Of a stretch of DNA of 29,651 nt, positions 1 through 7,249 are shown in pieces. A program made the translations under genes and the position numbers. Position 1 is the first letter of the stretch. Every line of letters starts with the position of its first letter. Origin of the DNA: an uncultured Bacteroidales bacterium (GTDB lineage: Bacteria; Bacteroidota; Bacteroidia; Bacteroidales; Bacteroidaceae); the NCBI GenBank assembly GCA_937876995.1, contig CALEFD010000050.1, positions 1-29,651 on the forward strand, given 5' to 3'. Under the pieces are notes generated by a model, which searched no databases, was not told the origin of the DNA, and saw only the letters and a program-made list of their open reading frames with translations.

Positions 1-415
1 GCTTCTTCGTAGCAATCTCATTTCGCTTAAAATCGTTCTGCGAAGAGATTACTTTACCATCGTAGTTGATGCGATTATATACCAAATGACAATGCGGATT
101 GTCGGTATTATGATGCCTTACCAAGATGAATTGGGTGTTCTTAATGCCCATCAGCTCCATATACTCTAATGCTATTTTAGCCATAAACTCATCGTTTAAT
201 CGTGGTGCATCTTCAGGCTTAAAGCTGAGTGCAATGTGTCCTAACGGTTGCTTAATTTTCGGATTTAAGAGACATTGACAGTTGAAACTATCAATCATCT
301 CCTTGTTTGTTCCGAGCAGTACACCGTCAGACGAAATGATTTCGGCGTTGTCTTTACCCATCACATAGCGTATGCATCCACCAAAGGATTTTCCCTTCTT
401 GATTTTACCTATCAT
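1..415 (-). CDS. Relaxase / mobilization nuclease (MOBP-like), 3' part cut by window edge
   Basis: The protein would nick the transfer origin and attach to the DNA strand so that a mobilizable element can be transferred by conjugation. The frame stays open from the ATG at 413-415 to the window edge, giving about 138 residues of the N-terminal relaxase domain. It begins MIGKIKKGKSFGGCIRYVMG, typical of Bacteroides element relaxases. Near residue 115 it carries RHHNTDNPHCHLVYNRI, which matches the metal-binding histidine triad (H..DN.H.H) of relaxases. The catalytic tyrosine expected near the N-terminus is not certain; Y17 of RYVMG is the candidate. The ATG overlaps the stop of the upstream mobC-like gene in an ATGA (412-415), so translation is probably coupled. 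Family assignment is from motif recognition. The C-terminal part lies outside the window, so completeness cannot be judged. Confidence 0.88.
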   Translation of the reverse strand, partial: MIGKIKKGKSFGGCIRYVMGKDNAEIISSDGVLLGTNKEMIDSFNCQCLLNPKIKQPLGHIALSFKPEDAPRLNDEFMAKIALEYMELMGIKNTQFILVRHHNTDNPHCHLVYNRINYDGKVISSQNDFKRNEIATKK

Positions 416-795
416 CTGTACCTCCTTTCTTCGGCTTTGTAGTCGCTTAATACCTCCTTTAACTTGGCAAGCAGTTCCATCACTACATTCTTCGTTCGAT
501 AGAATCCCGTCTGATGCGATAGCTTGGTAAGCTGATTGAGATTGTTTGCCATACCTGTAAGATTACGGATTATGGCGGCATCCTCAGTTGAATGTTTAGC
601 AATTATTCGGGCATCAAAGGCTGCGTCTCTTATATACTCGGCGAGCGTGCGATTGGCATTTTTGCTACGATGGGGTAGTTTCTCATAGTCGGGCTTTGAG
701 AACTTCACCGTTACCGATTTTGTGAGGCGTTTCAGGGTACTTATCTGTGGTCTGCCTCTGGGCTTGGATTTGTTTGTTTTCTTATTATTCATCAT
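412..795 (-). CDS. MobC-like relaxosome accessory protein
   Basis: This 127-residue basic protein resembles the small relaxosome proteins (MobC family; MobA in the CTnDOT naming) that bind the transfer origin and help the relaxase nick. The N-terminus (1-27) is rich in Lys and Arg. It is followed by a segment with a ribbon-helix-helix look (VTVKFSKPDYEKL, then LAEYIRDAAFDARI). The helical stretch IRNLTGMANNLNQLTKL near residues 76-92 is the recognisable MobC signature. Two ATGs at 790-795 make the start either MMNN or MNN. The stop overlaps the relaxase start by 4 bases. The pair reads away from blaI, so any element it belongs to extends to the left of the window. Function is inferred from family resemblance. 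Confidence 0.85.
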   Translation of the reverse strand: MMNNKKTNKSKPRGRPQISTLKRLTKSVTVKFSKPDYEKLPHRSKNANRTLAEYIRDAAFDARIIAKHSTEDAAIIRNLTGMANNLNQLTKLSHQTGFYRTKNVVMELLAKLKEVLSDYKAEERRYR

Positions 796-1038
796 TGCAA
801 TTTTTACTAGGTTATTGATTTTTCAATTTGCTTTTCACAATCTGCGACCATCGGGAGCGGGGAACTCAACTTGTGCTTAGTTTTGCCAAAAGGTTGTTTT
901 TTAACCTCTGAAATGCACTGAATCCCAAACCTAACTCGCAGACAATCAGGATACTTGCTCCTTATCGCAATATTTCGCTTTTTTTCTTTAGTGTTTATTT
1001 TGTTAATGCCTGTTAATAGTGTTAATTTTTATTCACCT
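796..1038. other. Gene-free region upstream of the mob genes; possible oriT or element end
   Basis: No credible gene lies between the mob genes and the blaI promoter. In Bacteroides mobilizable and conjugative elements the transfer origin usually sits directly upstream of the mob genes. Visible structure: a 5-bp hairpin AGGTT/AACCT with a T-rich loop (891-907), a spaced inverted repeat TCTGCGA (841-847) and TCGCAGA (936-942), and three GTTAAT repeats near the right end. Each signal is short enough to arise by chance. I cannot place a nick site or an attachment site. The change from mobile to chromosomal DNA probably falls here. Confidence 0.3.
1002..1026. repeat. Three phased GTTAAT direct repeats
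   Basis: GTTAAT occurs at 1002-1007, 1012-1017 and 1021-1026, spaced 10 and 9 bases apart, so on about the same face of the helix. The group lies just upstream of the blaI -33 box. It could be a protein-binding site, an element-end repeat, or chance in AT-rich DNA. Confidence 0.45.
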
Positions 1039-1052
1039 ACTATTAAAATAGT
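1039..1052. promoter_or_regulatory. Candidate BlaI operator
   Basis: ACTATT-AA-AATAGT is a perfect 6-bp dyad with a 2-base centre. It overlaps the -33 element of the promoter that precedes blaI. BlaI/MecI repressors bind short dyads over their own promoters, so autorepression is a reasonable inference. The sequence is not the staphylococcal TACA/TGTA consensus. Confidence 0.5.
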
Positions 1053-1082
1053 TGCGTGCGGAAAACTGTTACAATACTTTTG
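1052..1082 (+). promoter_or_regulatory. Promoter of blaI-blaR1
   Basis: The -33 TTG (1052-1054) is followed after 20 bases by a perfect Bacteroidetes -7 box TACTTTTG (1075-1082). The predicted transcript would begin near 1089, leaving a leader of about 24 bases before the ATG at 1113. Confidence 0.65.
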
Positions 1083-1112
1083 CCGCAGTAATGACAATAA
1101 AAAAGTAATAAT

Positions 1113-1493
1113 ATGGATATAGATACAAAATATCGTAGTCTGACCAAATCTGAACTTCATATAATGAATATCCTTTGGGATATGGGTAAGGCTACAGTTG
1201 CAGAAGTGATGGAAAATATGCAGGAACCAAAACCTGCATATACAACCGTACAGACAGTATTAAGAGTATTAGTGCAGAAATGTGTAGTGAAGACAGAAAC
1301 GCAAGGCAAATCGCATGTGTATATTCCTATTATGTCCCGAGAAGATTATACACAGGGATTTATGGAGGAGACCAGAAATACCCTGTTTAAAGGTTCGTTC
1401 AAATCTTTCTTATCGTTCTTTGCTCAAAAAGAGAGATTATCAAATTCAGAGATAGATGAGATAATATCTCTACTAAACAAAAGCAAAAAGTAA
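1113..1493 (+). CDS. blaI: BlaI/MecI/CopY-family transcriptional repressor
   Basis: This 126-residue winged-helix repressor belongs to the Penicillinase_R family. The DNA-binding domain covers about residues 9-75: LTKSELHIMNILWDMG begins it, and PAYTTVQTVLRVLVQK is the recognition-helix region. The C-terminal helices (about 85-126) are the usual dimerization part. Length is normal for the family. In known systems the partner M56 peptidase triggers cleavage of the repressor after signal sensing, lifting repression. Here the partner gene follows 24 bases downstream of the stop, and a dyad covers the promoter, so the pair very likely forms a self-regulated sensor operon. No beta-lactamase or PBP gene is adjacent, so the regulated target is unknown. 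Confidence 0.9.
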   Translation: MDIDTKYRSLTKSELHIMNILWDMGKATVAEVMENMQEPKPAYTTVQTVLRVLVQKCVVKTETQGKSHVYIPIMSREDYTQGFMEETRNTLFKGSFKSFLSFFAQKERLSNSEIDEIISLLNKSKK

Positions 1494-1517
1494 AACAACT
1501 TGAAATCAATATATATT

Positions 1518-3722
1518 ATGACAGTGATGTTTTCTCCATTATTGGAAACAGTTTTTCGTTTCATAATAGTTACAGGACTATTGATGGTCCTCTATTGGAT
1601 GGTATGGCGCAAACAGGCTACATATAAAGCAAAGCGTATATACTTGCTTACAATGCCTTTTGTGGCACTAATCATAGCCTGTTTAGAAATTAAATATACT
1701 CCGGAACCTATTGTTGTAAAGGTAGATGCACCTGTTGCAGTACAAACAGAAACTGATGTGTATGAAAGTACAACAAATACTACTGCAGTAACAGAAACGG
1801 CTGCAGCAACTACTACACAAAATTCTGTATCAGAAAGCAGATTAGCTGATTTTGATATATGGAAGTTTTTGCCTTTTGCCTATATTGTTGTGTTATTGGT
1901 GCTTTCAATTCCATTGGTTGTTAACATAGTAAAGATGCGGAAGATACGCAAAAGTGCTTCAGTAGCAAAAGAAGAACCGAACAATGTCACTATCTATACC
2001 GATGAATCTATAGATGCCCCATTCTCTTTCTATAGAAGCATTTATATGCCAAACAGTCTTACAGAGATTCAGGCACGAATGATACTGATTCACGAAAAGG
2101 CTCATATTAAGCATCGTCATTATATAGATGTATGGATTGCTGAAACTATAACGCGAATTCTGTTTTGGAATCCGTTTATATGGTGGGCTCGTGCTGAACT
2201 GCGTAATGTACATGAATTTGAAGCCGATAGCGATGTGCTAAGCAATGGTGAAGATGTTTATAAATACCAAACCATACTTATAGAAGAGGTGTTGAATGGT
2301 GATGTTGTTATAGCCAATGGATTTAACCATTCTTTTATTCGTAGACGTTTTATAGAGATGTTACAGAGTAGCAACAAACGTATGTCAATAAAGGCAAAAA
2401 TTGGCGCTACAGCATATCTGATAGTTGTAATAGCTTTGCTATGCTGCAACATAACAAAGGCAGAAACCATCTACGTTTACGAACCATCAGAAGTGAGTGC
2501 AACATTAGCAGAAGCTACTCCATCTACGCAAGAGATAAGTGCAACAGCAGAAGAACCGGTGCTATCTTTAGAAGAACCAACACTCCCGGAAGAACCAACA
2601 GCAAGCAAAGATACAAATAATGTCTCTATAACTATACAAAATGGTAATGTCTCTGTAGATACTACTTTATCTCCTACTGATATAAGTGGTATATTTAAGT
2701 TATTCTTTGGAAGCGTAGTAGAAACATTTTCTGCTGTTGCAGATGTAGCAACAAATGTAATTGATATAAATGTGAAAACTATAGAACAACAACTGAATGA
2801 GCTGGCAGAAGATATAGAGATTAAAGAGACAAAAGAAGAAGATGATGATCCTTATAAAGAATTTGTATCTCCTCAGTGGGGTTTTAAGTGTCCTGAAGGC
2901 TATATACGCCTGACTGAATACGAAGAATTGACAAAAACTGATAAGAATGCGGCAAAACAACATACATTACTCATAAATACTATGCAGGCGGCAAAACAAT
3001 TGCGTAACAAAGAGTTTGAAAATGCATTTAAAAAATCAGAGATAGCTCTTTATTCAGATATAGATGCAAACATAAATAAAGCTATAGAGAAGCTATTCCA
3101 AAATGCAGGAATAAAGATGCTGGAAAAAGGCGCTTATCGTCTGCCTGACGGTACAATTGTTATTGAGGACGACAAACACACTATGATTCCGCAATTCATT
3201 ACTTATCAAAATAATGCTCAGTCTCAAGCTCCTACTATGTTGCGCGATAAATCGCCAAACTATAGTGCGTTCAATGAACAGACCTGGCCTATATACACCG
3301 ATTTTGAGACTATTAGTGATTATGAATATTACGATGAAGGCCGCAGAATACCTGAAGTATATAGAGGTGATGGTTGTACATACGTACTACTTTTTAATGA
3401 TATAAACTTTTATGACCACTGGTTCTATACATCTTCAGAGACAGCGTTGGTCTCAAAAAAAGGAACTAAGGCTACCCATTTCTATATAAGTAGTGCTGAA
3501 CACTTGCCATTAGATACATATTATTGGATACATAACCAGGTTGGCAAAAAGGTTTGCAGAGTACAAGTATTTCCGCCCCTCCCTGAAAATGTAAGGAAAG
3601 TGGATTATGTTTATGGTGGCATTCCGCAGGAGATTCGTCTGAGCAATGCAGGTCCAACAGAAAGATATAAAAATCTGGAGGTTAAACCAATGCCAAAAGT
3701 TGTGGTAAGCCGTTACCAATAA
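1518..3722 (+). CDS. M56-family (BlaR1/MecR1-like) membrane metallopeptidase with atypical C-terminal domain
   Basis: The protein is a membrane zinc peptidase expected to sense an envelope signal and inactivate the BlaI-type repressor. I chose the ATG at 1518 (734 residues); a TTG at 1500 in the same frame would add six residues. Numbering from the ATG, hydrophobic segments lie near 12-30, 42-56 and 118-138. The zinc motif HEKAH is at 192-196, with the third-ligand region HEFEAD near 232, as in peptidase M56. The FNHSFIRRR stretch near 270 is also typical. A last membrane segment at about 295-313 is followed by a Pro/Glu/Thr-rich linker. The C-terminal part of roughly 400 residues has no penicillin-binding SxxK-type sensor that I can see, and I do not recognise its fold. 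What it senses is therefore unknown. Confidence 0.85.
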   Translation: MTVMFSPLLETVFRFIIVTGLLMVLYWMVWRKQATYKAKRIYLLTMPFVALIIACLEIKYTPEPIVVKVDAPVAVQTETDVYESTTNTTAVTETAAATTTQNSVSESRLADFDIWKFLPFAYIVVLLVLSIPLVVNIVKMRKIRKSASVAKEEPNNVTIYTDESIDAPFSFYRSIYMPNSLTEIQARMILIHEKAHIKHRHYIDVWIAETITRILFWNPFIWWARAELRNVHEFEADSDVLSNGEDVYKYQTILIEEVLNGDVVIANGFNHSFIRRRFIEMLQSSNKRMSIKAKIGATAYLIVVIALLCCNITKAETIYVYEPSEVSATLAEATPSTQEISATAEEPVLSLEEPTLPEEPTASKDTNNVSITIQNGNVSVDTTLSPTDISGIFKLFFGSVVETFSAVADVATNVIDINVKTIEQQLNELAEDIEIKETKEEDDDPYKEFVSPQWGFKCPEGYIRLTEYEELTKTDKNAAKQHTLLINTMQAAKQLRNKEFENAFKKSEIALYSDIDANINKAIEKLFQNAGIKMLEKGAYRLPDGTIVIEDDKHTMIPQFITYQNNAQSQAPTMLRDKSPNYSAFNEQTWPIYTDFETISDYEYYDEGRRIPEVYRGDGCTYVLLFNDINFYDHWFYTSSETALVSKKGTKATHFYISSAEHLPLDTYYWIHNQVGKKVCRVQVFPPLPENVRKVDYVYGGIPQEIRLSNAGPTERYKNLEVKPMPKVVVSRYQ

Positions 3723-3743
3723 GACAATGTTTGATTTATAATT

Positions 3744-3780
3744 ACAATGCCCGTAACCATTAAGTGATTACGGGCATTGT
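3744..3780. terminator. Bidirectional hairpin terminator between convergent genes
   Basis: A perfect 13-bp stem, ACAATGCCCGTAA (3744-3756) with its complement (3768-3780), encloses an 11-base loop. It sits between the stop codons of the M56 gene and the outer-membrane gene that faces it. Neither side has a long T-tract. Confidence 0.8.
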
Positions 3781-3799
3781 TATGTTATGAGGATGTCTG

Positions 3800-5134
3800 T
3801 TAGAATAGAAATCCGGTGTTTATGTAGAATGCCCCGTTACCGTCCTGTGGGTTAAAACATTTTGCATATTCAAATGCCACAATAAAGTTCTGATTCATAA
3901 TGAAACGCAGTCCTGCACCTGCAGCGGCATGTATGCCATCTTTTTTACTTGTATCAATAAACTGGCTGTAAAGATCTGCATTAAGCGGAGTCTTAGCCTC
4001 TATATCATAACCTTTAATAGTGTATGCACCATCGCAGAAACCGGTAAGAGCAAAAGCAATGTTCTGATTCCACTTCTGGAAGTTAACAAAACGCCATCTC
4101 ATTTCTGCATTGTAGAAAGCTGTGTGTTTACCTACAACTCTGTTCAGCATCAATCCACGTGCAGTTCTGTAACCGCCTACACCGTCAAAATCCTGTTTTG
4201 GTCCCATACTTGTATAGAATGGCATCATATACCAAGGCGCATCGTCATTCAAAAGTCCCTGATATGCTACACGGTATGCAAATGTCAAATTATCGGCTAT
4301 TGGCAGATACTGGCGCATATTGGCAGAGAGTGTGAAGTGCTGATGTGTTGTGCCCAAAAACTTTGGAGCAATATCAAGATGTGCTTCTGCCCATATACCC
4401 TTTGTAGGGTTGTTTTCTACGTTGCGGGTGTCGTACATCAATCCTAATCTGATAGAAGATACTATACCACCGTCTGATTGATCTAATGGCACTATACCCC
4501 AGGTCTTGTAAAGGTCGAACAAAGTTGTTCCGCCCGGTATTCTATCTCCTAAAACGGTGTAGCCTTCCGGAGTGAAAGAGGATATGTCCAACCAGTTGAA
4601 ATTATAACCGGCTTCCCAATAGAGATTGTCTGTAATTTCTCCTGTTAAATCGGCCTTAATCTTGACCATCTGACGGCTGTAACGGTAGAAACCTTTTGGT
4701 GTATCCTTAAAACTACTGCCTTCTGAATATGATATGAACGGTTCTATCAGTTCCATGTTATAAATGCTCTGATAACCGTTGAATCCGTAAAAATCTAATG
4801 CACGGTCATTGTAATAACCTGTGCAGACTGAGAGACGTATTTTGTCTGTAAGTTCGCGTTTGTCATAGTTGGCTACAAACTTGTAACTTCCTTTGGTGTA
4901 AGCCGATGCTTCCAGCATCCAGGTCGATTTTGGGTTAGGGTAGGTGCTGCCATCGTCAAAGTTGTAGATGTTTAGTAACGCTCCGTATTGGAATCCACGG
5001 TCAGCATCAAAAGCAACTACCGGGAGCGGTCCCAAATTTATACCTGTTTTTATTATCTCTTTCTTACTTTGGGCATTCGCTATTGCCATAGTGGCAATCA
5101 ATGCAATTGCTAATGTTATGAATCGTCTTTTCAT
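3800..5134 (-). CDS. Omp85-like outer-membrane beta-barrel protein without POTRA domains
   Basis: This 444-residue protein starts with a clear signal peptide (MKRRFITLAIALIATMAIANAQ, cut after residue 22 or so). It then runs directly into alternating aromatic/hydrophobic strands and ends in GAFYINTGFLF; a terminal Phe is the usual signal for insertion by BAM. The pattern, including GFYRYSRQMVKIKADLTG and GVGGYRTARGLMLNRVVGKH in the C-terminal half, matches the surface-antigen barrel of the BamA/TamA superfamily. No POTRA repeats precede it, so it is a barrel-only member rather than BamA itself. The substrate or partner is unknown. It has its own promoter (5173-5201) downstream of the tRNA terminator, and its 3' end faces the M56 gene. 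Family call is moderately sure; function is not. Confidence 0.75.
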   Translation of the reverse strand: MKRRFITLAIALIATMAIANAQSKKEIIKTGINLGPLPVVAFDADRGFQYGALLNIYNFDDGSTYPNPKSTWMLEASAYTKGSYKFVANYDKRELTDKIRLSVCTGYYNDRALDFYGFNGYQSIYNMELIEPFISYSEGSSFKDTPKGFYRYSRQMVKIKADLTGEITDNLYWEAGYNFNWLDISSFTPEGYTVLGDRIPGGTTLFDLYKTWGIVPLDQSDGGIVSSIRLGLMYDTRNVENNPTKGIWAEAHLDIAPKFLGTTHQHFTLSANMRQYLPIADNLTFAYRVAYQGLLNDDAPWYMMPFYTSMGPKQDFDGVGGYRTARGLMLNRVVGKHTAFYNAEMRWRFVNFQKWNQNIAFALTGFCDGAYTIKGYDIEAKTPLNADLYSQFIDTSKKDGIHAAAGAGLRFIMNQNFIVAFEYAKCFNPQDGNGAFYINTGFLF

Positions 5135-5172
5135 ATAGTTGAATAGTAGTTTTTTTTGTTAATTTGGTTATA

Positions 5173-5201
5173 CAAAGGTAATTATTTCTTTTAAAAAGCA
5201 A
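5173..5201 (-). promoter_or_regulatory. Promoter of the outer-membrane barrel gene
   Basis: On the minus strand, TTG (5199-5201), an 18-base spacer and a perfect -7 box TACCTTTG (5173-5180) precede the ATG at 5134. Confidence 0.6.
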
Positions 5202-5211
5202 TGATATAGTT

Positions 5212-5248
5212 AAAAAAATAGAAGAAGCGATCTTGATGACCGCTTCTT
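5212..5248 (-). terminator. Intrinsic terminator of tRNA-His
   Basis: An 8-bp stem, AAGAAGCG (5222-5229) with CGCTTCTT (5241-5248), is followed on the minus strand by a run of seven T (complement of 5212-5218). It begins a few bases after the tRNA 3' end. Confidence 0.8.
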
Positions 5249-5252
5249 TCAG

Positions 5253-5327
5253 GGTGCCTAGTCGGACTCGAACCGACGACATTCAGAACCACAATCTGAC
5301 GCTCTAACCAACTGAACTATAGGCACC
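5253..5327 (-). tRNA. tRNA-His (anticodon GUG)
   Basis: The minus strand folds into a complete cloverleaf. The acceptor GTGCCTA pairs with TAGGCAC. The D arm is GTTC/GAGC. The anticodon stem TCAGA/TCTGA encloses TTGTGGT, giving anticodon GTG. The T arm is GTCGG/CCGAC with TTCGAGT. The extra G at -1 opposite C73, the identity mark of tRNA-His, is encoded (5327 and 5253). The 3' CCA is not encoded. It has its own promoter and terminator and is transcribed alone. Confidence 0.96.
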
Positions 5328-5355
5328 ATCTATAGGTGTTTTGCTTAAAGCGGTG

Positions 5356-5386
5356 CAAAGATACGCTTAAAAATTGAAAATGCAAA
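5356..5386 (-). promoter_or_regulatory. Promoter of tRNA-His
   Basis: TTTG (5383-5386), exactly 19 bases, then TATCTTTG (5356-5363), read on the minus strand. This is a full match to the Bacteroidetes housekeeping promoter. Confidence 0.75.
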
Positions 5387-5397
5387 TAGAGTGGGCA

Positions 5398-6360
5398 TTA
5401 TTTTTGTTTCATTGGACGCAATATGAATCCTTTTCTATCAGTACGGATAGTATCTACCATAATTCCGGTTAGTCCGGTTGTGAATAATCTTTTGCTCATA
5501 TTTAGCGTTACGGCTATCCCAATATCGGTATGCTTTGCACTCATGTTAGAGATGTAGTTCCCAAGTGAATATGCTATAAAATGGTAACCACTGTCGAATT
5601 TGTCTTCGCGAATATCTGTGGGTTGTATTACGTGTGGATGGCTACCTATTATGTGGTCAACACCATTTTCAATTAACCAGTCTGCAAGTTGCTCTTGTTC
5701 TCTGTTCTGTTTTAAAACATATTCATTGCCCCAATGCATACATGCTATTATAACATCTGCTTTTTTTATACGGGCTTTGTTTATGTCTTTCAATATTTGT
5801 GTCGTATCAATGTAATTAACTATGCAAGGCGGATTTACCGAAATACCGTTTGTGCCATAGGTGTAATTCAGTATGGCGCATCTTATTCCATTTGTGGTTG
5901 TTATGTATGGGTATAGCGAATCTCGCTCTTCCTGATTTCTGTATGTGCCAACGTGGGCAATACCAAGTGAATCCAGTATATCGAGGGTGCGTATAAGTCC
6001 TTTACTTCCACGGTCTAAGCAGTGGTTGTTGGCTGTTAACATTATATCGAATCCAGCATCTTTAAGTGCAATGGCAAATTCATCGGGAGCAGAAAACTGC
6101 GGATATCCTCTATAAGGTTTACCCCCCAAAGTCACTTCCAGATTGCATATAGCCAGATTTGCTTCTGATATTTGTTCTTTAACCAGTGTAAAACAGTTAC
6201 TGTAACTGTAGCTACCGTCTGCCTGATGTGCGGATTCTATTTGTGCAATATGTTGCATAGCATCACCGGCAAAGTACAATGAAGCATTAGAGGGAATTGG
6301 CGATATCCAATTCCCCCATATTTGTAGTAGTGATAATGCTAATGTGGTAAAGAGTATCAT
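5398..6360 (-). CDS. CapA-like metallophosphatase-fold protein (PGA_cap family)
   Basis: This 320-residue protein belongs to the CapA/PGA_cap family, named after a poly-gamma-glutamate capsule protein. Its fold is that of a calcineurin-like phosphoesterase. An N-terminal hydrophobic segment (1-20) suggests export or membrane anchoring. Conserved metal-site motifs are visible: GD at 32-33, NLE at 73-75, NNHCLDRG at 111-118, HWG at 209-211 and GSHPH at 239-243. The frame extends upstream to 6459, but I chose the ATG at 6358-6360. It overlaps the folD stop in an ATGA, and the upstream extension lies wholly inside folD. The last gene of the ffh-folD unit, it is probably translated by coupling. 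No capsule genes are nearby, so the real substrate is unknown. Confidence 0.85.
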   Translation of the reverse strand: MILFTTLALSLLQIWGNWISPIPSNASLYFAGDAMQHIAQIESAHQADGSYSYSNCFTLVKEQISEANLAICNLEVTLGGKPYRGYPQFSAPDEFAIALKDAGFDIMLTANNHCLDRGSKGLIRTLDILDSLGIAHVGTYRNQEERDSLYPYITTTNGIRCAILNYTYGTNGISVNPPCIVNYIDTTQILKDINKARIKKADVIIACMHWGNEYVLKQNREQEQLADWLIENGVDHIIGSHPHVIQPTDIREDKFDSGYHFIAYSLGNYISNMSAKHTDIGIAVTLNMSKRLFTTGLTGIMVDTIRTDRKGFILRPMKQK

Positions 6361-7238
6361 TTGTAGATGACCTTCTGACCTGCAAGCAGGGTGTTCTTCA
6401 TAAGAGAACAAATTGTCATAGGTCCTACGCCACCGGGAACCGGTGTGATAAAGCTGCACTTTGGAGCAACTTCGTCAAATTTTACGTCGCCGGTAAGTTT
6501 GAAACCACTCTTACGTGTTGCATCAGGTACTCTGGTGGTACCTACGTCTATTATTACTGCGCCCGGTTTTACCATATCGGCTGTAACAAATTCAGGTTGT
6601 CCAAGTGCTGCTACAATAATATCGGCATTTAGACACTCTTCCTTTATGTTTGCAGTGTGGCTGTGACATACTGTAACTGTGCAGTCACCCGGATATGCTT
6701 TTTGCATAAGCAGTGCAGCCATAGGTTTGCCCACAATGTTGCTGCGTCCCAATACTACGCACTTTTTGCCTTTGGTTTCAATATTGTATCGTTTGAGCAA
6801 TTCCAATATTCCATTAGGTGTTGCAGATACAAAGCAGGGTAGGCCAATATTCATACGTCCTACGTTGATGGGGTGGAATCCGTCAACATCTTTGCGATAA
6901 TCAATTGCTTCAATAACATGCTGTTCGTTAATATGCTTTGGCAATGGTAGCTGAACTATAAAACCATCTACATCATTATCTTCATTCAGTTCTTTTACCT
7001 TAGCTAAAAGATCTTCTTCGGTGATGTCTGCTTCGAAACGGATAAGGGTAGATGTAAACCCACATACTTCGCACGCTTTAACCTTGTTAGCTACGTATGT
7101 TTCACTACCTCCGTCATGTCCCACCAATATGGCAGCCAGATGTGGACGTTTCTGTCCGTTTGCCACCATTTCTGCTACCTGTGCTGCTATCTCTTGTTTA
7201 ACCTGTTCGGCTATTGCCTTTCCGTCAATAAGTTGCAT
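6357..7238 (-). CDS. folD: Bifunctional methylenetetrahydrofolate dehydrogenase / cyclohydrolase
   Basis: FolD interconverts 5,10-methylene-THF, methenyl-THF and 10-formyl-THF in the cytoplasm, feeding purine and formyl-methionine synthesis. The 293-residue length is normal. The start MQLIDGKAIA is the usual one. The active-site segment SETYVANKVKACE places the catalytic Tyr at 48 and Lys at 52. Further signatures are the folate-binding GFIVQLPLPKH, the Rossmann motif VLGRSNIVGKPMA and the C-terminal PVPGGVGPMT. It lies 11 bases downstream of ffh and overlaps the capA-like gene by 4 bases, so the three are probably one transcript. Nothing unusual is seen. Confidence 0.97.
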   Translation of the reverse strand: MQLIDGKAIAEQVKQEIAAQVAEMVANGQKRPHLAAILVGHDGGSETYVANKVKACEVCGFTSTLIRFEADITEEDLLAKVKELNEDNDVDGFIVQLPLPKHINEQHVIEAIDYRKDVDGFHPINVGRMNIGLPCFVSATPNGILELLKRYNIETKGKKCVVLGRSNIVGKPMAALLMQKAYPGDCTVTVCHSHTANIKEECLNADIIVAALGQPEFVTADMVKPGAVIIDVGTTRVPDATRKSGFKLTGDVKFDEVAPKCSFITPVPGGVGPMTICSLMKNTLLAGQKVIYK

Positions 7239-7249
7239 ATCCTGATTTT

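Noticed and set aside
1500..1517. TTG start for the M56 gene
   Set aside because: An in-frame ATG follows six codons later and gives a proper N-terminal membrane segment. The TTG remains possible but is less likely.
3929..4447. 172-residue plus-strand frame
   Set aside because: It lies wholly antisense to the outer-membrane barrel gene, is rich in Cys, His and Ile from shadow coding, and has no start signal.
6361..6459. Longer N-terminus for the CapA-like protein
   Set aside because: The extra 33 codons lie inside folD in another frame and would put a basic, low-complexity stretch before the signal segment. The ATGA overlap start is better.
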